DNA from: Mytilus edulis
Taxonomy: Eukaryota; Mollusca; Bivalvia; Mytilida; Mytilidae
Assembly: GCF_963676685.1 (NCBI RefSeq)
Contig: NC_092356.1
Coordinates: 186,001-250,000 of the forward strand
Length of the DNA stretch: 64,000 nt
Direction: 5' to 3'
Under the pieces are notes generated by a model that was not told where the DNA came from, ran no database searches, and saw nothing but the letters and a program-made list of their open reading frames with translations. Both the position numbers and the translations under genes were made by a program. Position 1 is the stretch's first letter. The number at the start of each line of letters is the position of its first letter. Below, in pieces: positions 21,230 through 35,025 of this stretch.

Positions 21230-21850
21230 GTCTGTGTTAAGTGTCTTTTTGTAGTGAGGGATGTATAAGTACCCGTTCGTATCCGCTCCTCCCTTTTTAG
21301 ATGTCTTTCTATTTTTATCCATCTGATTAGTTAAGCCTTTATCAACTGATTTTATAGTATTTTCTTACGTTGTAATGTTATACCACTGTCCCAGTTTAGG
21401 GAAGGGTTGATCTAACAATCGTGTTTCTGTGCCTGTAGTTCAGTGGTTGTCGTTGCATGGTTCATGTTTCTGTGCCTGTAGTTCAGTGGTTGTCGGTACA
21501 TGGTTCATGTTTCTGTGCCTGTAGTTCAGTGGTTGTCGTTGCATGGTTCATGTTTCTGTGCCTGTAGTTCAGTGGTTGTCGGTACATGGTTCATGTTTCT
21601 GTGCCTGTAGTTCAGTGGTTGTCGTTGCATGGTTCATGTTTTTTTTTTTAAATAAATTATTAACCGTTAATAGTTTAACTTTTCTCAATTGAATAGTTTC
21701 AAATTGTTCATGTCGGGGCCTTTTTCAGCCTACCATACGGTGTGGGGTTTTCTTATTGTTGAATGCCGTACGCTTGCCTACAATGGCTTTCATCCACTTC
21801 ATTTGAAGTTTGGTCGATAAATGTCTCATTGGCAATCATACCACACCTCC
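21230..21850 (+). repeat. Longer dispersed repeat containing a 43-bp minisatellite
   Basis: Positions 21230-21420 and 21700-21850 match the flanks of the family seen intact at 31150-31660. Between them, 21429-21640 is a five-copy array of a 43-bp unit containing CTGTGCCTGTAGTTCAGTGG. Units alternate between two variants (GTTGCAT and GGTACAT), giving an 86-bp higher-order repeat. Confidence 0.7.
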
Positions 21851-21944
21851 TTACTTTATATACATTTAAATCTGACACGGACGCCAACAACAACATTTTT
21901 TATGTAGATTATAGTAAATTTAATTTACATGATAAATAGGATTT

Positions 21945-22140
21945 GCTTACTCTTTCGGAGTACTTGTGATGACCCACTCCTGTTATTTTGTTGAGTTTGT
22001 GGTTATTTTATAGTTTTCTATATTGTGTTTTGTGTACAGTGACTGTTGTTATATTATATTTTTCTCCATATGTCGTTATCAGTTTGTTTTTGACTCCCTC
22101 AGATGAGTTTAAATATGCCTTTGGTATGTTTTGATATCAT
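21945..22140 (+). mobile_element. PLE 3' tail fragment
   Basis: Diverged match to the PLE tail (GGATTTGCTTACTCTTTCGG, TAGTTTTCTATATTGTG). It is 5' truncated and has no coding sequence. Confidence 0.5.
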
Positions 22141-22661
22141 AAATAAACAAAAGTTCTAAAAATCAACTTTACCTTTTTTTTATAATTTCCAAAGGTTAAC
22201 GATAAGAAAATTATATTTTGAAGTAGTTTATTTACAGATTTTTTATTAGTTTACAATGATGATTTACATATATTTTATAAGTACATGTTTTTTATTAGTT
22301 TACAATGAAGATTTACATATATTTTATAAGTATCAATAAATCCAAGAAGGTAATCACTTTTTACATCAGAGGCCCCTGAGGGGCCTCGGGTGTATTGCCA
22401 TCGCCTACTTTTCAATTCGCGCAAAGATCAAAGAGATGCATATATAATTAGTTTTGGAATAATAACCGACATTATAGACCCGCGGACCTATATAGTGCAG
22501 AATAAAATTCCGTATCACTTCTTTTAAATTCATGTTTTCAATGGATACTCAGTTTTTTTAATTTTTCTTAATGCAAAATTTATAATATGAAAATGTTTTG
22601 TCGTTAGAAATATTTGTATTTTAATCAAACGATCTTCAATATCAAAAAATTGTTGTTGCGG

Positions 22662-22746
22662 ATGAATACCACGAGTGCGCAAGAGGACAAGAGCGAGTGT
22701 GTAGAAAATCGAGAGGAAATCAATTCACACATTTATACACAGAAAG
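22662..22746 (+). CDS. Candidate first coding exon, unassigned
   Basis: An ATG opens 28 codons of hydrophilic sequence (MNTTSAQEDKSECVEN and so on) running into a good splice donor (CAGAAAG, then GTAATT), ending in phase 1. I found no downstream exon to join it to, so it may be chance or the start of a transcript that continues elsewhere. Recorded only because the donor and composition are better than the surrounding DNA. Confidence 0.2.
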
Positions 22747-22749
22747 GTA

Positions 22750-25700
22750 ATTATATTTCAATTATTTGATTTGGAGTAACCTTTTTAAACCGTTTGTAGC
22801 ATATATTTGTCTATAATATTAACGTAGCAAAACCAGGAAAATTTAATCTGTCATATTAAATATTAAAATAAATAATCAGGTCACGTCCCCCGCAGCCATT
22901 TTGAAAATACCAGCAGATTGGGTAGGAGTAACAAGAACCTTCAAGGCCTTTAAAGATAAGGTTACTATTTGTGTATTTTTTATAACAACAATTTGTTTTT
23001 ATAAAGATCTCAACAATTTTTTGAGTTAAATTTCTTTTCTTCGTAAATAACAAGTAGATTGATCACTTGGACACACACACGGAACTATTTTCTGTTTTTG
23101 ACTGGAAAATACGCGGAATTTGTAATGACTCTGACTATGTCTATGTCTATGTAAGTAATTCTAATATATAATTATTGGTTGAATTTATTGTATATATAAT
23201 ATTCAGAGAAGACTTTTTCTTCTTCCTATAGAGTTGGACTCTTTTTGAGTGTATAAAGACTCTTGCTCGTAAAATCAAGAGTCTTACTTTACACTGAAAT
23301 GTCAGAATTTGGGTTAATCACATTTACTGAATTACTATAGATAATATTGGGAGAAACCTTACAGTTTTGGAGATATAAATATAGATTAACTGTCCTGTTT
23401 TTTAAGTCTTCCTTAGCTTGTAGTATTGTATTATTTTGACCATATATGACATGTATCGCCAAAATTATATGATAATTTGATGACATACTTGTGCTTATCA
23501 TTCTCTACAGCATTATTTAATTTAAATGTGTAACCATATCCATGTCAAATTTTAGTAACTTATATTAGACATTTGTTCACACATACATGCATATGAAAAC
23601 TTGAATTGAGCAAATATGATTAGTTATATCTATGAGAAATACAATCAGTTAACTTTATCTATGAGCACCCATGAGATCTTAAATTGAGCAAATATGATCA
23701 GTTATATGTTGAGTAAAATTTGAGCTAGATCTACTCAATTGAGTTAGATATATATCAATATTGAGACTAATCTCAATGGTTATTTGAGCACACATGAGCC
23801 TATTTATACTATTGAGAGCAATATTGGGATACTGCATGAGCAAACTAAGCAAATCTTTATTGAGACAAACCTATGAGCGCTATATTTTTAAATTTGTTCT
23901 TGACAATTTTTTGTTTATTTTTAAAAAAAATATAGGGACAACAGAGTTGGTGTATGTGGGTTCAATTCCCACCCTAGGCATTCATTTATATTGGCTGGTG
24001 CAAAGCGGGCAGTTTAGCTTAGTGGCCCCACACTGACTCTGTGGTTCATATGTTACTTAATAAAATTAGGCGGCATCGTTCAGGTCTTGCCATCTTTATT
24101 TTTCTATTCGAAAATCAGACACAACAAAACCATTGAATAATTGTGAAAATTATACCACAGATAACTATGGTAAAACTTTAATTGTTTTTGGCATAATTAA
24201 ACTTGGCTGCCATCCAAGATCTAAAACGTTTTTATATTGATGAATTATATATATCAGATTTGGATTCTTTTGGTTACAAAACATTTTGGATGGTACATGT
24301 AGGTAGCGGCCAAATCTTTATTCCTAAAGGCTTAAAGCTTTCAGGTCTGAAAATTGCCCAAAATCATCACATTTTGACAAATTTGGAACATAAAATGTAC
24401 TTTTATGAAAAGAACTGATTTATTGAGTGTTAAGACTTTTGAAATAGACCCAAATTAATTATATATAAGAACCAAATTGAGAACTTTTTGGAGTTTTATA
24501 TAGTTTAGGCTATTTTGGGCAATAAGTGAAACTTGTCCTTTGAATCAGTGGTTTCACAATAACCATTATATACTAAGTATCTGTTAAAAGATAGCTCTTT
24601 CACAGTACATTGTTAAACTTAAAGATAAATATATACCGACAATGACCAATATTAATGATGGAATGAGATTATACATGCATATATACTGTTTTTTATTGTT
24701 ACATGTACATACATAAATGAAAATTAAAACCAAACTGTTGTCATTATTCATAAAAAAAGAAAAGAGAGGTATGATTGGTATAAATCAGACACCAGCTCTA
24801 GACAAAATGATGAAAAAGAAATAAAGCTTATAACCATACAACATTTTTACAATCAGAAAAAAACTATACATAAATCAGTTAGAAATAGCCATGAAATGTC
24901 AAATGTTAAACAATATATACAAGAAAACTAATGGCCACATCAATGTACAATCGGGAAATCAAGATATACACCAAAAAATTACAAGGCCTGTTTTACAGGT
25001 TTCTTACAAAGGACCGACACATTCATATGGTAGTTGTGTTCTATATGTATAGTGCAAAATGTTCTCATTGCTAAACCAGTGGTATCCAAAGTATTAAATC
25101 CAGAACAAAGTGAAAAAAACCTAACAGTTGAAAAACTATCCAAATGTTGTGATATTCAATTAACAAAAATACCATCATTAGCAAATGGCTATCTACATAT
25201 AATACATTGTAATATTTACAATGAACCATTTAATAATTAAAAACCAATTGTTCAAAGAACAATTGAAGGTCTTTCCACAAGTGAAGATCTATTTTATTAT
25301 CAAAATATTAAAAATCAATCTAAAATGTCAGTTCCTATGGCTTTATAATATATAAATATGAATTTAAAGCAAAGGTCAAAATCTAGAACATGCAAATTAC
25401 CTGTGACCTTGACCTCAATTTCAAGGTCATAAACCAAGGATCTCAAATCAAAAGACCCTAGGTCTTTATTATGTATGGTTAATGAGTTATATGACTTTAC
25501 GCATAATTCTAAATATAAGATGGGCAAAAACTCCTATTTATTGTTTACGCACCCTTTCAACAAAAATTTATAAGTAACGGCATGTTGCAACTAACAATTT
25601 AGTGAAAATAAGATGTAGATATGTTATAAGGTTTTGAAAATAAGTAAAAATAAGCCAAAATAAAAAATATAGAATATGACCTTGACCCTTGACCTTGACC

Positions 25701-27141
25701 TAATTTTCATTTTTTTTGGACCAAGGATCTCAAATTAAAAGACCCTAGGTCTCTATCACTTATGGTTTACCAGTTAGAAACGCAAATCATTTATATCAAA
25801 TACATAAGGGGGAATAACTCTCATATGGAGTATCAGGATAGCTTCGGTTAAAACTAAACTCCGAATCCTGAAGATGTAACGAGCAATTTGGTAAAATAAA
25901 TTTGTCGTAATCTTTTACGGTTGCGAAGGAGTAGTGGCCACAAGAAAAACAGTGTTTGGGGAGATAACTTTTACTGCGCGGTTGTCAGTTTTAAAGCGTA
26001 TAAACTATACGACATCATATTCCAAATATCTAAGCGACATCTTTTGAAACAACAAAATTACGCAAGAAAAAAGAAAAAAAAATAATAATCAGAACAAAAT
26101 CAATAGGTCTTTCCACGGAAAGGTGAAAGACCTAATTAGAAAACAGAACCTACAATGTACATGTATAGCTGCTAATTTAAAAAAAAAAAATATAATGGAT
26201 AAATGATTGACTGTGTTACAATAAAACCAAGATACAAATGTAACTCAGTGAAGCTATTTATGAACATTTAAAGAGTTTGTATTGACTGCAACAAAAATCT
26301 AGAATAAGGGATAGTAATCTTGCTGTGTTAACATCCATTTAATTAGCAATTGATCCAAAAGCTAAATGTTTCAGAAAAAAGACCTGGATACTACATGTAC
26401 AAACATTGTTAATTAATGCCATTTGTAGAGCAGGATCTGCTTACCCATCCGGAGCACTGAGATCACCTGTTTTGGTGGGGTTCGTGTTGCTCAGTCTTTA
26501 GTTTTCTATGTTGTTTCTAGTGTACTTTTATTTGTATGCATGTCTTTTTCAGTTTTAGTCATGGAATTGTAAGTTTATTTTCCATTTATGAGTTTGCTGT
26601 TCATCTGGTATCTTTAGCCCCAAAGTTTCCCCTGGGTCAATTATTTTTTTCGCCACCTCTTTCGCCAAAACAATATATTTTTCCCCACTTTATTTTTTAA
26701 TTAGCCACAATATTACAATTTATCTGTTTTGATATGATTGTCTTAAACCTCTTTTTCATAGTTCAGTGAGTGACTATATAGCTACTTGAAGAATTGTTTG
26801 CTATGTTGATTCTCTATTATAAGTTATACGCTAACGATTTTTGTATGTGTGCAACTATATGGTCATAATGCCAATCTAACAGTTCTCATTTGACCAAGTA
26901 ATCATTGATAATTCACAAAGTTAAGTTTCCTAGTTCAAGACAGTATCTCAGATATGATAGCATATTATATTTAATATTTGTACTATATTGTATGGTGAAC
27001 ATATCTGTCTGGTAGGTATAATATAAACACCTGTCATTTATCAATAATTCAACACAACTTGAGGTCCTCTGATGTTCAGTACTTCAGTACTTTGATTTTG
27101 ATTTGGAACATTCATAATGTTTATAGATTTTGTGTACGATC
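22750..27141. other. Repeat-rich intergenic region without recognised genes
   Basis: AT-rich. Near 23600-23870, variants of TTGAGCAAATATGATCAGTTATAT recur. Positions 25260-26140 look like one dispersed repeat bounded by AGGTCTTTCCAC motifs. Positions 26410-26625 are a PLE 3' tail fragment (GGAGCAGGATCTGCTTACCC). Short open frames here have no exon support. Confidence 0.4.
25380..25760 (+). repeat. Dispersed repeat with GACCTTGACCT motifs
   Basis: Two diverged copies of ACCAAGGATCTCAAATC then AAAGACCCTAGGTCT, offset by about 300 bp. Each is preceded by TGACCTTGA elements (25408, 25678 and about 25690), and the first also has the inverse TCAAGGTCA (25421). These resemble nuclear-receptor extended half-sites, but the motif belongs to the repeat and is not tied to a gene here. 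Confidence 0.5.
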
Positions 27142-30100
27142 TTAAAACTCAAGTCCAGATTTACCTCTCCTTGGAGCAGCAACCCATATACCTGAAACAA
27201 CAGGAATATTTTCTAAATCTCGTAATATCTTTTCTTCCAGAGCTTTTGTTAGTCTTTCTCCTCGTAAAGTTGATAGATCCTGTAATTCAAAGTCTTCATC
27301 ATAATCTTCTAGATCAGATTCATTATCACTATAACCTTCTTGTTTTGTATCCTCATGTAGCGGGTTGTTTGATTGGTTAGTCCATTGCTTTGTATCCTGA
27401 GGTAAAGAATTATTTATTTGGTTAGCTGTAATCGTTTTTGACAAGGCTCTTGCTATCATAAGCTTCCGTTTGGCACCTAACCAATTATGAGAAAAGCTTC
27501 GGTTTTCTGTAGTTTCTTCATTTTTTGCTATTTTCGCTGCTAATGCTTTTGCAAACTTATCTTCTCGTGTATCAATATTTGGAACTTCTATCATTTGACG
27601 AATGTATTGCTCATTTCTGTTTACATACAATAACAACTGGATGATACATACTAAACTGATAACAGTCAAAGTTATTATTGGTACAGCCAATATGTACGTT
27701 ACCATGTCAACTGCCTTTATACACGTGTCAGACGAGACAAAACCTGAAAAGGATAAATGTCTAGAAAATATTGAGCGGAATTGAACCTCGAACTCAATCT
27801 TAAAATGAGATATTTAGTAATCAACTTAAAATCTGTTACTAACATGTAGCAATTATAACGCATCTAATGATTGCTCACTCGTTAAATTGTACAACATGCA
27901 ACGAGGGAAATTATAGCATGCTATGATAAGCTTTCTACCCAAATTGTAGAGTATTAACTCTCCCATTTCCTATACTAATGGGGTGGGGGGGGGGGGGGGG
28001 GGGGTCATGTATGGCTGTGCATTTAGCTTTACCCTCCATCCCGGTCAAGTCATCATTCAAAACATCAAAAATGGATTCATTGCTAAGTTCTATAAAGTTG
28101 AGATTGGGAAATGGGGAATGTGTCAAAAAGACAACTACCCGACCATAGAACAGACAACAGCAGAAGGTCACAAACAGGTCTTCAATGCAGCGAGAAATTC
28201 CCGCACGCGGAAGCGACCTTCAGCTGACCCTAAACGAATATATATACTAGTTCAGTGATAATGAACGCCATACTGAACTCCAAATTGTACACAAGAAACT
28301 TAAATTCAAAAGAATACATCAGTAACTGCGAGTACTCTCAAATCGTATTTTCTTGTTAATTCGACCTGTTGATACTGTTTATAATGCTTTTTTGTCATTT
28401 TTTATTTATACGGATCTTGTCTGTACACCAGCTTTGATTATTTGTAATATCTTCACTTATTCTTACAACATTTGTATAAACTTCAAGATTATAAAAAAAA
28501 CGGTTTTTTTCTAAAGTGAACATTGATTGGTTAAATATTTCTCAGTCATGTCCTGTTTTTGAATTTGTTTGTTAGCTTTTTGGTCATGAATGTTTGTCTC
28601 TAATATTTAATTAACTGTGCATTTGTATTCAGATATCGCAGATCAAATTTATTCGTTCATTGTTTAATCATACGTTTTTTGATTGAGTTAAGTCTGCCAA
28701 TTGATATTTTATCGTATGTTTTTCTTTGTTGTGATGTTATGCTATTGTTTCAGAAAAAGGGAGAAGGTTTGGATCCATTAAAACGTTTAATCCCGCTGCA
28801 AATGTTTGCACCTGTCCTAAGTCAGGAATCTGATGTACAGTAGTTGTCGTTTGTTTATGTAATATATACGTGTTTCTCGTTTCTCGTTTTGTTTATATAG
28901 ATTAGACCGTTGGTTTTCCCGTTTGAATGGTTTTACACTAGTAATTTTGGGGCCCTTTATAGCTTGTTGTTCGGTGTGAGCTAAGGCTCCGTGTTGAAGG
29001 CCGTACTTTAACCTATAATGGTTTACTTTTTAAATTGTTATTTGTATGGAGAGTTGTCTCATTGGCACTCACACCACATCTTCCTATATCTATGTAATAT
29101 TTGTCGTTGACCATTTAGCATATAACATTAAATCAATCATCCTTCTACTTTATTATTTTCTTGCTGTCTCGTCATTGTTTTGTGCCGTTTTGGTTTTTTA
29201 TGACGTTAACTGCATCTTTATGATAATCAATTAAAGTCATACATTTCTGTTTAACAACAAATGATAACAACTTTCAACGTGTTTAGAATACGGTTGTTTG
29301 TTTTAAGCATCACAGTTTGGAAACGGTACTTTAACAAACAGTCTATGGAAGGAGCGAATCGATATAAACTTTTCTTATACCAACGAGCAATATTGTCTTA
29401 TATCAACGAGTTGCATTGTGGGAAATTTCAGACGAATGTTAGCCTTTGTACGAAGAAAGGCAGATTTCTCGGTATAAAGTAATGACTCTTTTCTTAAAAC
29501 AGGGTGACATTTAAAACGACATACGTCTGCTGTATAATTTCCATGAATTATTTTATGTATACGTAATAACAAGCAAGGTGTATTTAAACGAGAAAATTGA
29601 ATTGTTGAATGAATGAAACATAAATGCATGATTTATCATTTGTAGATGTACACATTCAATAAATATCATGTAGCAAATTCAGTGGAATTCAATTGTTTGA
29701 TAAGACAAAATCAACTATAAGTCAAATATACTACTATATTTTATTATAGCAATGCGATGTTTGTCCTATATCATAGCGATGTGTTTTTAATATCAAAAAT
29801 TTATGAATGCGATACTTTTCTAATATAACTGCTATTGTTTTCTAATATAAAATGAATACGATGTCACGTCACAATGCATGATGTCAAGAAAACCGCAAAC
29901 CTAATTCACATTTCACAGACGTAGTTCATGACCGACTTAATGTTTGAGGATGTTTAATGTATCACTAAAATTTCGTATCTGTAACAAAATTAACGCTTAC
30001 ATGAACTTATCGTTTCGAAAAGGTTGCTTGACCCTATTGATAGTTGAAAGTGTCGTCAACTTGTTCAGTCTATTGTTTTCAATCATATATGGTTTAACCG

Positions 30101-33100
30101 ACTAATTCTATTTGAAGGGATGATGCAATGACGGAATTTAAATGCGGTTGTAAATAGTCTACTGACCAATTAGATTTTAATATAGGTCCAGTGGCGGATC
30201 CAGGGGGGTGGGGGGGTTCCGGGGTTTGGAAATTCCCTTTATTTTGGCCGATCAATGTATTTAAATGGGGACATTCGGTTGGAACCCCCGACCCCTTTAT
30301 CCTGGGTTTGGAACCCCACTTTTGAAAACGGCTGGATACGCCCTTGAGGTCAAACTGATATAGACTATCCACATGGGTAATATCGAAATAGACAAAAAAT
30401 ATCATTAACCTACTTAAAAAAAAAACATTCATTCAAACAATCCAATCCAATACAGCTCCAAATTACAATGAATACTCAAATGGTAAAATAAATATTCCAA
30501 ACAAATTAAAATGTACAAAAAATAATGAATAGAAAACAAATAAATAAGATGTAAATGTCTGTTGACGTTAGAAATGTGTATATATCTTTTCTATATTTAT
30601 AAATTTAGATCGTTCAGTGCTGTTTATTTGGTATTTTTATTGACATAATCGTTCTTGTACCACCATAACTGTCGTTACCGTTAAAGCTTTAGAAGTGTGC
30701 ACTTTATAAAAAATTCAGCACCCAAAATGACGTTTTTAGAGGACTGGAAAGCAGTTATTTATAAGGGGAAATTTTAAAGATTTGTAGATATAAGAAGATG
30801 GTGCATGAGTTCTAATGAGACAAGTAATGATTTGTTTCAAGTAAACCATTATAGATCAAAGTAGGGCCTTACACACGGAGCCTAGCTTGGCTCACAGCGA
30901 ACACCACGCTATACATGAACTAAAAAAATACTAGTGTTAAACCATTCAAACAAGAAAACCAACGGTCCAATTTGTATAAAAAAGGAGCATCAAAAGTACA
31001 GGTCGGATTTTGTCGAATCAATCTGAACAAGGACAGTATGATTCATCTTTGTCACAAGTTAGTTTCATTGTAATCAATAAAGAAAGTCTTCTAAAGTTAA
31101 GTCTTAGATGCATGATTTTTTTATTAGTTGTTAGTGGCTTTGAACTAGCTGCCAGATAACTGCGAGTACTCTCAGATCTGTTCATTGTGTCTTTTTGTGT
31201 CGGGATGTATAAGTACCGGGCCACGTCCACTTGTATTTTTGTCCATCTGATGAGTTAAGCCTTTTTTCAACTGATTTTTATAGCTCGTTTTTATGTTGTA
31301 CTGTTATACCACTGTCCCAGGTTAGGGGGAGGGTTGGGATCCCGCTAACATGTTTAACCCCACCACATTATTTATGTATGTGCCTGTCCCAAGTCAGGAG
31401 CCTGTAATTCAGTGGTTGTCGTTTGTTTATGTGTTACATATTTGTTTTTCGTTCATTTTTTGTTACATAAATAAAGCCGTTAGTTTTCTCGTTTGAATTG
31501 TTTTGCATTGTCTTATCGGGGCCTTTTATAGCTGACTATGCGGTATGGGCTTTGCTCATTGTTGAAGGCTGTACGGTGACCTATAGTTGTTAATGTCTGT
31601 GTCATTTTGGTCTTTTGTGGATAGTTGTCTCATTGGCAATCATACCACATCTTCTTTTTTATATATTCCATGCGTGCGTTGTGAGCATATCAGATATATA
31701 TTATTTCGTTGCGTTTATTATAAAATTTGCTAAATGTTATATATGTGAACAATAATTTTGTTACTTAGCTATTTGATTACGACATTGTTTATTAAACCCC
31801 ATCGGTACTGGCATTTTCAAATTTTGAAAATGGTGGATTGAACCTGTTTTTAAAACGCTAAACCTCTTACATGTATGACAGTCTCATCAAATTCTCTCAT
31901 ATTTATAACGATGCGTGAACAAAACAGACATAATAGGTAAAATTGACAAAATATGAGTACAGCAGTCAAATATTAATACTAATAAGTACTAATATTGATA
32001 TAACAAAAACACCGCTATGATATTTTAAAAGTATCGCATTGATATTAGAACTAATAGCATTTGTATATTTATGTATTTAAGAAAAACACAGCACTTCAAA
32101 TTTTACACGGACATAAACGTTTGCTTTTAACCAACTTATGAATGTATATTTATACTCAATTGTTGTTTATATTTGAACAATAAATTTGAAAGTTAGTATT
32201 TTCTTAATTTTTCGTTGCCGAAAACAACATTTTCCGCATGGAATGTCTGCATATTTACAATTGATATTAGACAATATCGCTATGTGATATAAGAAAAGTT
32301 TTTATCAATTCGCTTCTTCCATAGACTGACATAGTAGATCAAACGATACAAACCTGCTTCTCCTTGACATACATCATAATTCAAACAATTGGCTGCATAA
32401 TATGACGTCACTTTTGTATCTAAAATATACAAACAAAATCTGATTACTGAAGTCATATGAAACGAGTGACCGGTGAAAAATAATAGTATTCCAATTCTTG
32501 AAACAATGCATACAAATATCATAAACTTAGTCTTCTGTGCACGATTTTATCATTTTTGTCGCATAAATTTCGTATAATCGTCAATTTTTTTTCAATCGGT
32601 CCGTGTTGTTGTGAAAATATGGCAGGTAATTGAAGTTACTGTTTTGAAGCCGAAGGTTAACGATTGTCACCTGTTTGTCAACAATCAACAAAAAAGCATG
32701 GATATTGAGATCGTGTTTAACATGAACAGTCAGATAATAGTTTATTTTAAGGACATTCATGCGTATTGCGATCACCGGATTTTTACGAGATGGGTCACAC
32801 TGAGGTCACTTTGCATACGGAAAATTTGTCGGGGAAAAGCTTCCTGGAAATAAAGTAAACTTCTTCTAAATATGAACAAATTAAAGAATTTTCTTCAGAA
32901 AAAAGTATATGTACATAAGTTTTATAATGAAAATTAAGAAATTGAGATTTTTATACCTTCTAGTGATTCAAATTCTGTAAGTTGTTATTTTTCCGACGTA
33001 GTCGGTATAGTTTCGGTTTGTGCCCTTTGAACTTAATGACGCTTAACTATGGCAACAGAATACGCATGCTCGAAAATCCTTTCTGTGATTGGACAAAATG

Positions 33101-35025
33101 CTGTCATGGTGGGTGATTTGTTTGTGTTTGAAAAAACGTCTCGTTAATCATATCGTGATGGAAAGCAAGTGAAAAACTATAAATGTTTGACTATATCTTA
33201 CAAAGATTTATATTTTTAGTAAAATAATTGTTTCTCCAATCGCTCTTTGCATCCATGACAGCTGTTTATTCGGGACAATTATATAATTTTTAATGTAAAC
33301 TTTGTTGTACGAACGTACATGACTTTTAGAACGCACCTACGAATGTGAGATTTCCGCGGGGTTTTGGTAAATGTAAACAGAAAGATACGAGGACCGAGAA
33401 TACTGAACACAAACAGAGAAAACGTTATTTAAATGGTATCTTTGTGCTTCTGAAGGTTATCGAAATGAAAGTTTTATACTCAAATTTAAATACGTCGGAT
33501 ATCTTTTTTAAAGATAGTTCTTGTTTATAAATACTATTTCCTTTAAGTAATAGTTAGCATAATCCTAAGTCCGCTACTTTTCCCTCTTTGAAGCTATCAT
33601 GTCCGCACTCATTCTAGTTTACATGTAGTTATACTGTACTTTTGAAATGTATTTGGTTTTGCATACTGCTATTCAGGACTTACATTAATTATAGAAAACT
33701 CAGAAAATATTCAAGTAATCTTCCATCATGTCTTAGAGTAACAACTCAAGTTGAACGAAGTTCAGACTCAATCTGTAAATTTTTACCATATGATCAAGTT
33801 ATTTATATCTATTTAAACATAAGTAGATGTGGTATGATTGCCAATGAGACAACTATCTACAAAAGTACAAATATTAGTTTCCTGCAAACTTCTACAGATA
33901 CCACTCACCCAGAAGAATACCCGTGATTTGTCTCATTGTACCGTTGATATCAGTGCAAAAATTCAAGTATGACAGACCGACAGACGGACTGCTAGACTGA
34001 ATGTAAACATATAGTTCCTAGTAACGGGTAGTGCTTACAATCATAGTATCAGCTATCGTCTACCGTTAGTTTTGACCACGTATCTCGACATTGCTATTCA
34101 CTATCATATATCAGTATATCACGGTTTTTATACTTGGCCGATAATAATACTTACTAGATTGAGCTACGGGTGATGAGCATATAAAGTCTCCGTTCAGGGT
34201 TATATTGTTGTTGATGACGTAAGGGATAATCCAGAGATCGCTACAAGTACAAATCCAGGGCAAACCCCAAAAAGACAGGAACTCCAATAAATGCGATGAT
34301 GCAAACAGTTGACTTGGAAGACTCGCTAAATTGTTGTTACTGATTGTTAAATTTGTCAAGTATGGGTTAGCATAAAACGTGTCTTTGGTAACTGACGTTA
34401 TGTCGATGTTGTCGAGTACCATAGTTGTTACATTGTATATATTATAGAAAACTCCAAACGGAAAACTTTGAGATATAACCTGGGTATTTTGTAATACGAG
34501 TTCTCCTTTTGGCGTCAGAGAAGCTGGCATTGGTTTAATATCAAGTCCATTAAAGCTATCTGCCACCATATTGTTTATTGACCCTCCTTGTATGATAAAC
34601 GAGTTAACCTCACCAAAATACGAAAATACTTGCACCGGAAGTGATAAAATATTGCAGTCTTGAATAATGACCTCGTCAATAAATCCTAAATCTTGAAATG
34701 TGTCCTTAAATATGATCATACTCGTGTTCGCATAGCACATGATGTGGAATGAAGCTGGAAATCTGGTGTCAAATAATGAAGTGTCAACAGCACTAAATCC
34801 TATAAATGTTGGACCGTTAGGGGCAGACGCCGGAAGTTCTCCATCAACGTCTTTCAACAACAATCTCTGTGGTTGGTTAGTGAAGGAGGAAAACACTAAC
34901 GGAAGTGCCCAAAGTCTGGCATTACACGTGTAAAGTAATGTGTCTGTGTTGTAAGTGCATCCTGTCGGATCTGTGAATATTGATGGTAGACATAGAAGTG
35001 TTAAAATGTATGACAATTCCATCAT
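27142..35025 (-). CDS. Receptor gene C: LRR-like ectodomain with longest cytoplasmic tail
   Basis: Exons (minus): 35025-34155, 32419-32354, 27743-27142; about 512 residues. The second intron is 4.6 kb, much longer than in the paralogues, and filled with repeats. The exon 2 donor is GTTTGT, weaker than the GTAAG-type donors elsewhere in the family, but the phases join exactly. Ectodomain landmarks: signal peptide MMELSYILTLLCLPSI, GCTYNTDTLLYTC, WICTC, NNIT and GDFIC. The linker is NCLNYDVC and the juxtamembrane Cys is in SSDTCIKAVDM. After the helix (ITLTVISLVCIIQLLLYV) come about 155 cytoplasmic residues: short amphipathic runs (KFAKALAAKIAK, RLTKALEEKILRDLENI) around an acidic patch (NESDLEDYDEDFEL). 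Two tyrosines lie in the acidic region, but I see no consensus ITIM or ITAM. Confidence 0.78.
27979..28330 (+). repeat. Poly-G tract and dispersed repeat in gene C intron 2
   Basis: Positions 27985-28004 are 20 consecutive G. Positions 28095-28330 are the dispersed family with AATGTGTCAAAAAGACAAC. Open frames across the segment are by-products of the repeat. Confidence 0.6.
28560..29085 (+). repeat. Dispersed repeat copy, gene C intron 2
   Basis: It runs from the region around AAACGTTTAATCCCGCTGC (28783) to GTCTCATTGGCACTCACACC (29055-29075). It is nearly full length and in the same family as 31150-31660. Confidence 0.6.
30189..30346. mobile_element. Short terminal-inverted-repeat element (MITE), 158 bp
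   Basis: The left end CAGTGGCGGATCCAG is mirrored at the right end by CTGGATACGCCCTTG with some mismatches. The direct repeat AGGTC flanks it at 30184-30188 and 30347-30351. The interior is G-rich at one end and C-rich at the other (GGGGTTTGGAA near the left, TTGGAACCCC near the right). It has no coding capacity. Confidence 0.65.
31150..31660 (+). repeat. Near-complete copy of the dispersed mussel repeat
   Basis: Ordered landmarks: GGGATGTATAAGTACCGGG, ATACCACTGTCCCAGG, CATGTTTAACCCCACC, CTGTCCCAAGTCAGGAG, AATTCAGTGGTTGTCG, GGGGCCTTTTATAGCTGAC, GGCTGTACGGTGACC, GTCTCATTGGCAATC, then a T-run. Useful as an in-window reference for truncated copies. Confidence 0.65.

Noticed and set aside
23940-24035. 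tRNA-like boxes GGTTCAATTCC and TAGCTTAGTGG
   Set aside because: The B-box-like motif comes before the A-box-like one, and no cloverleaf can be drawn.
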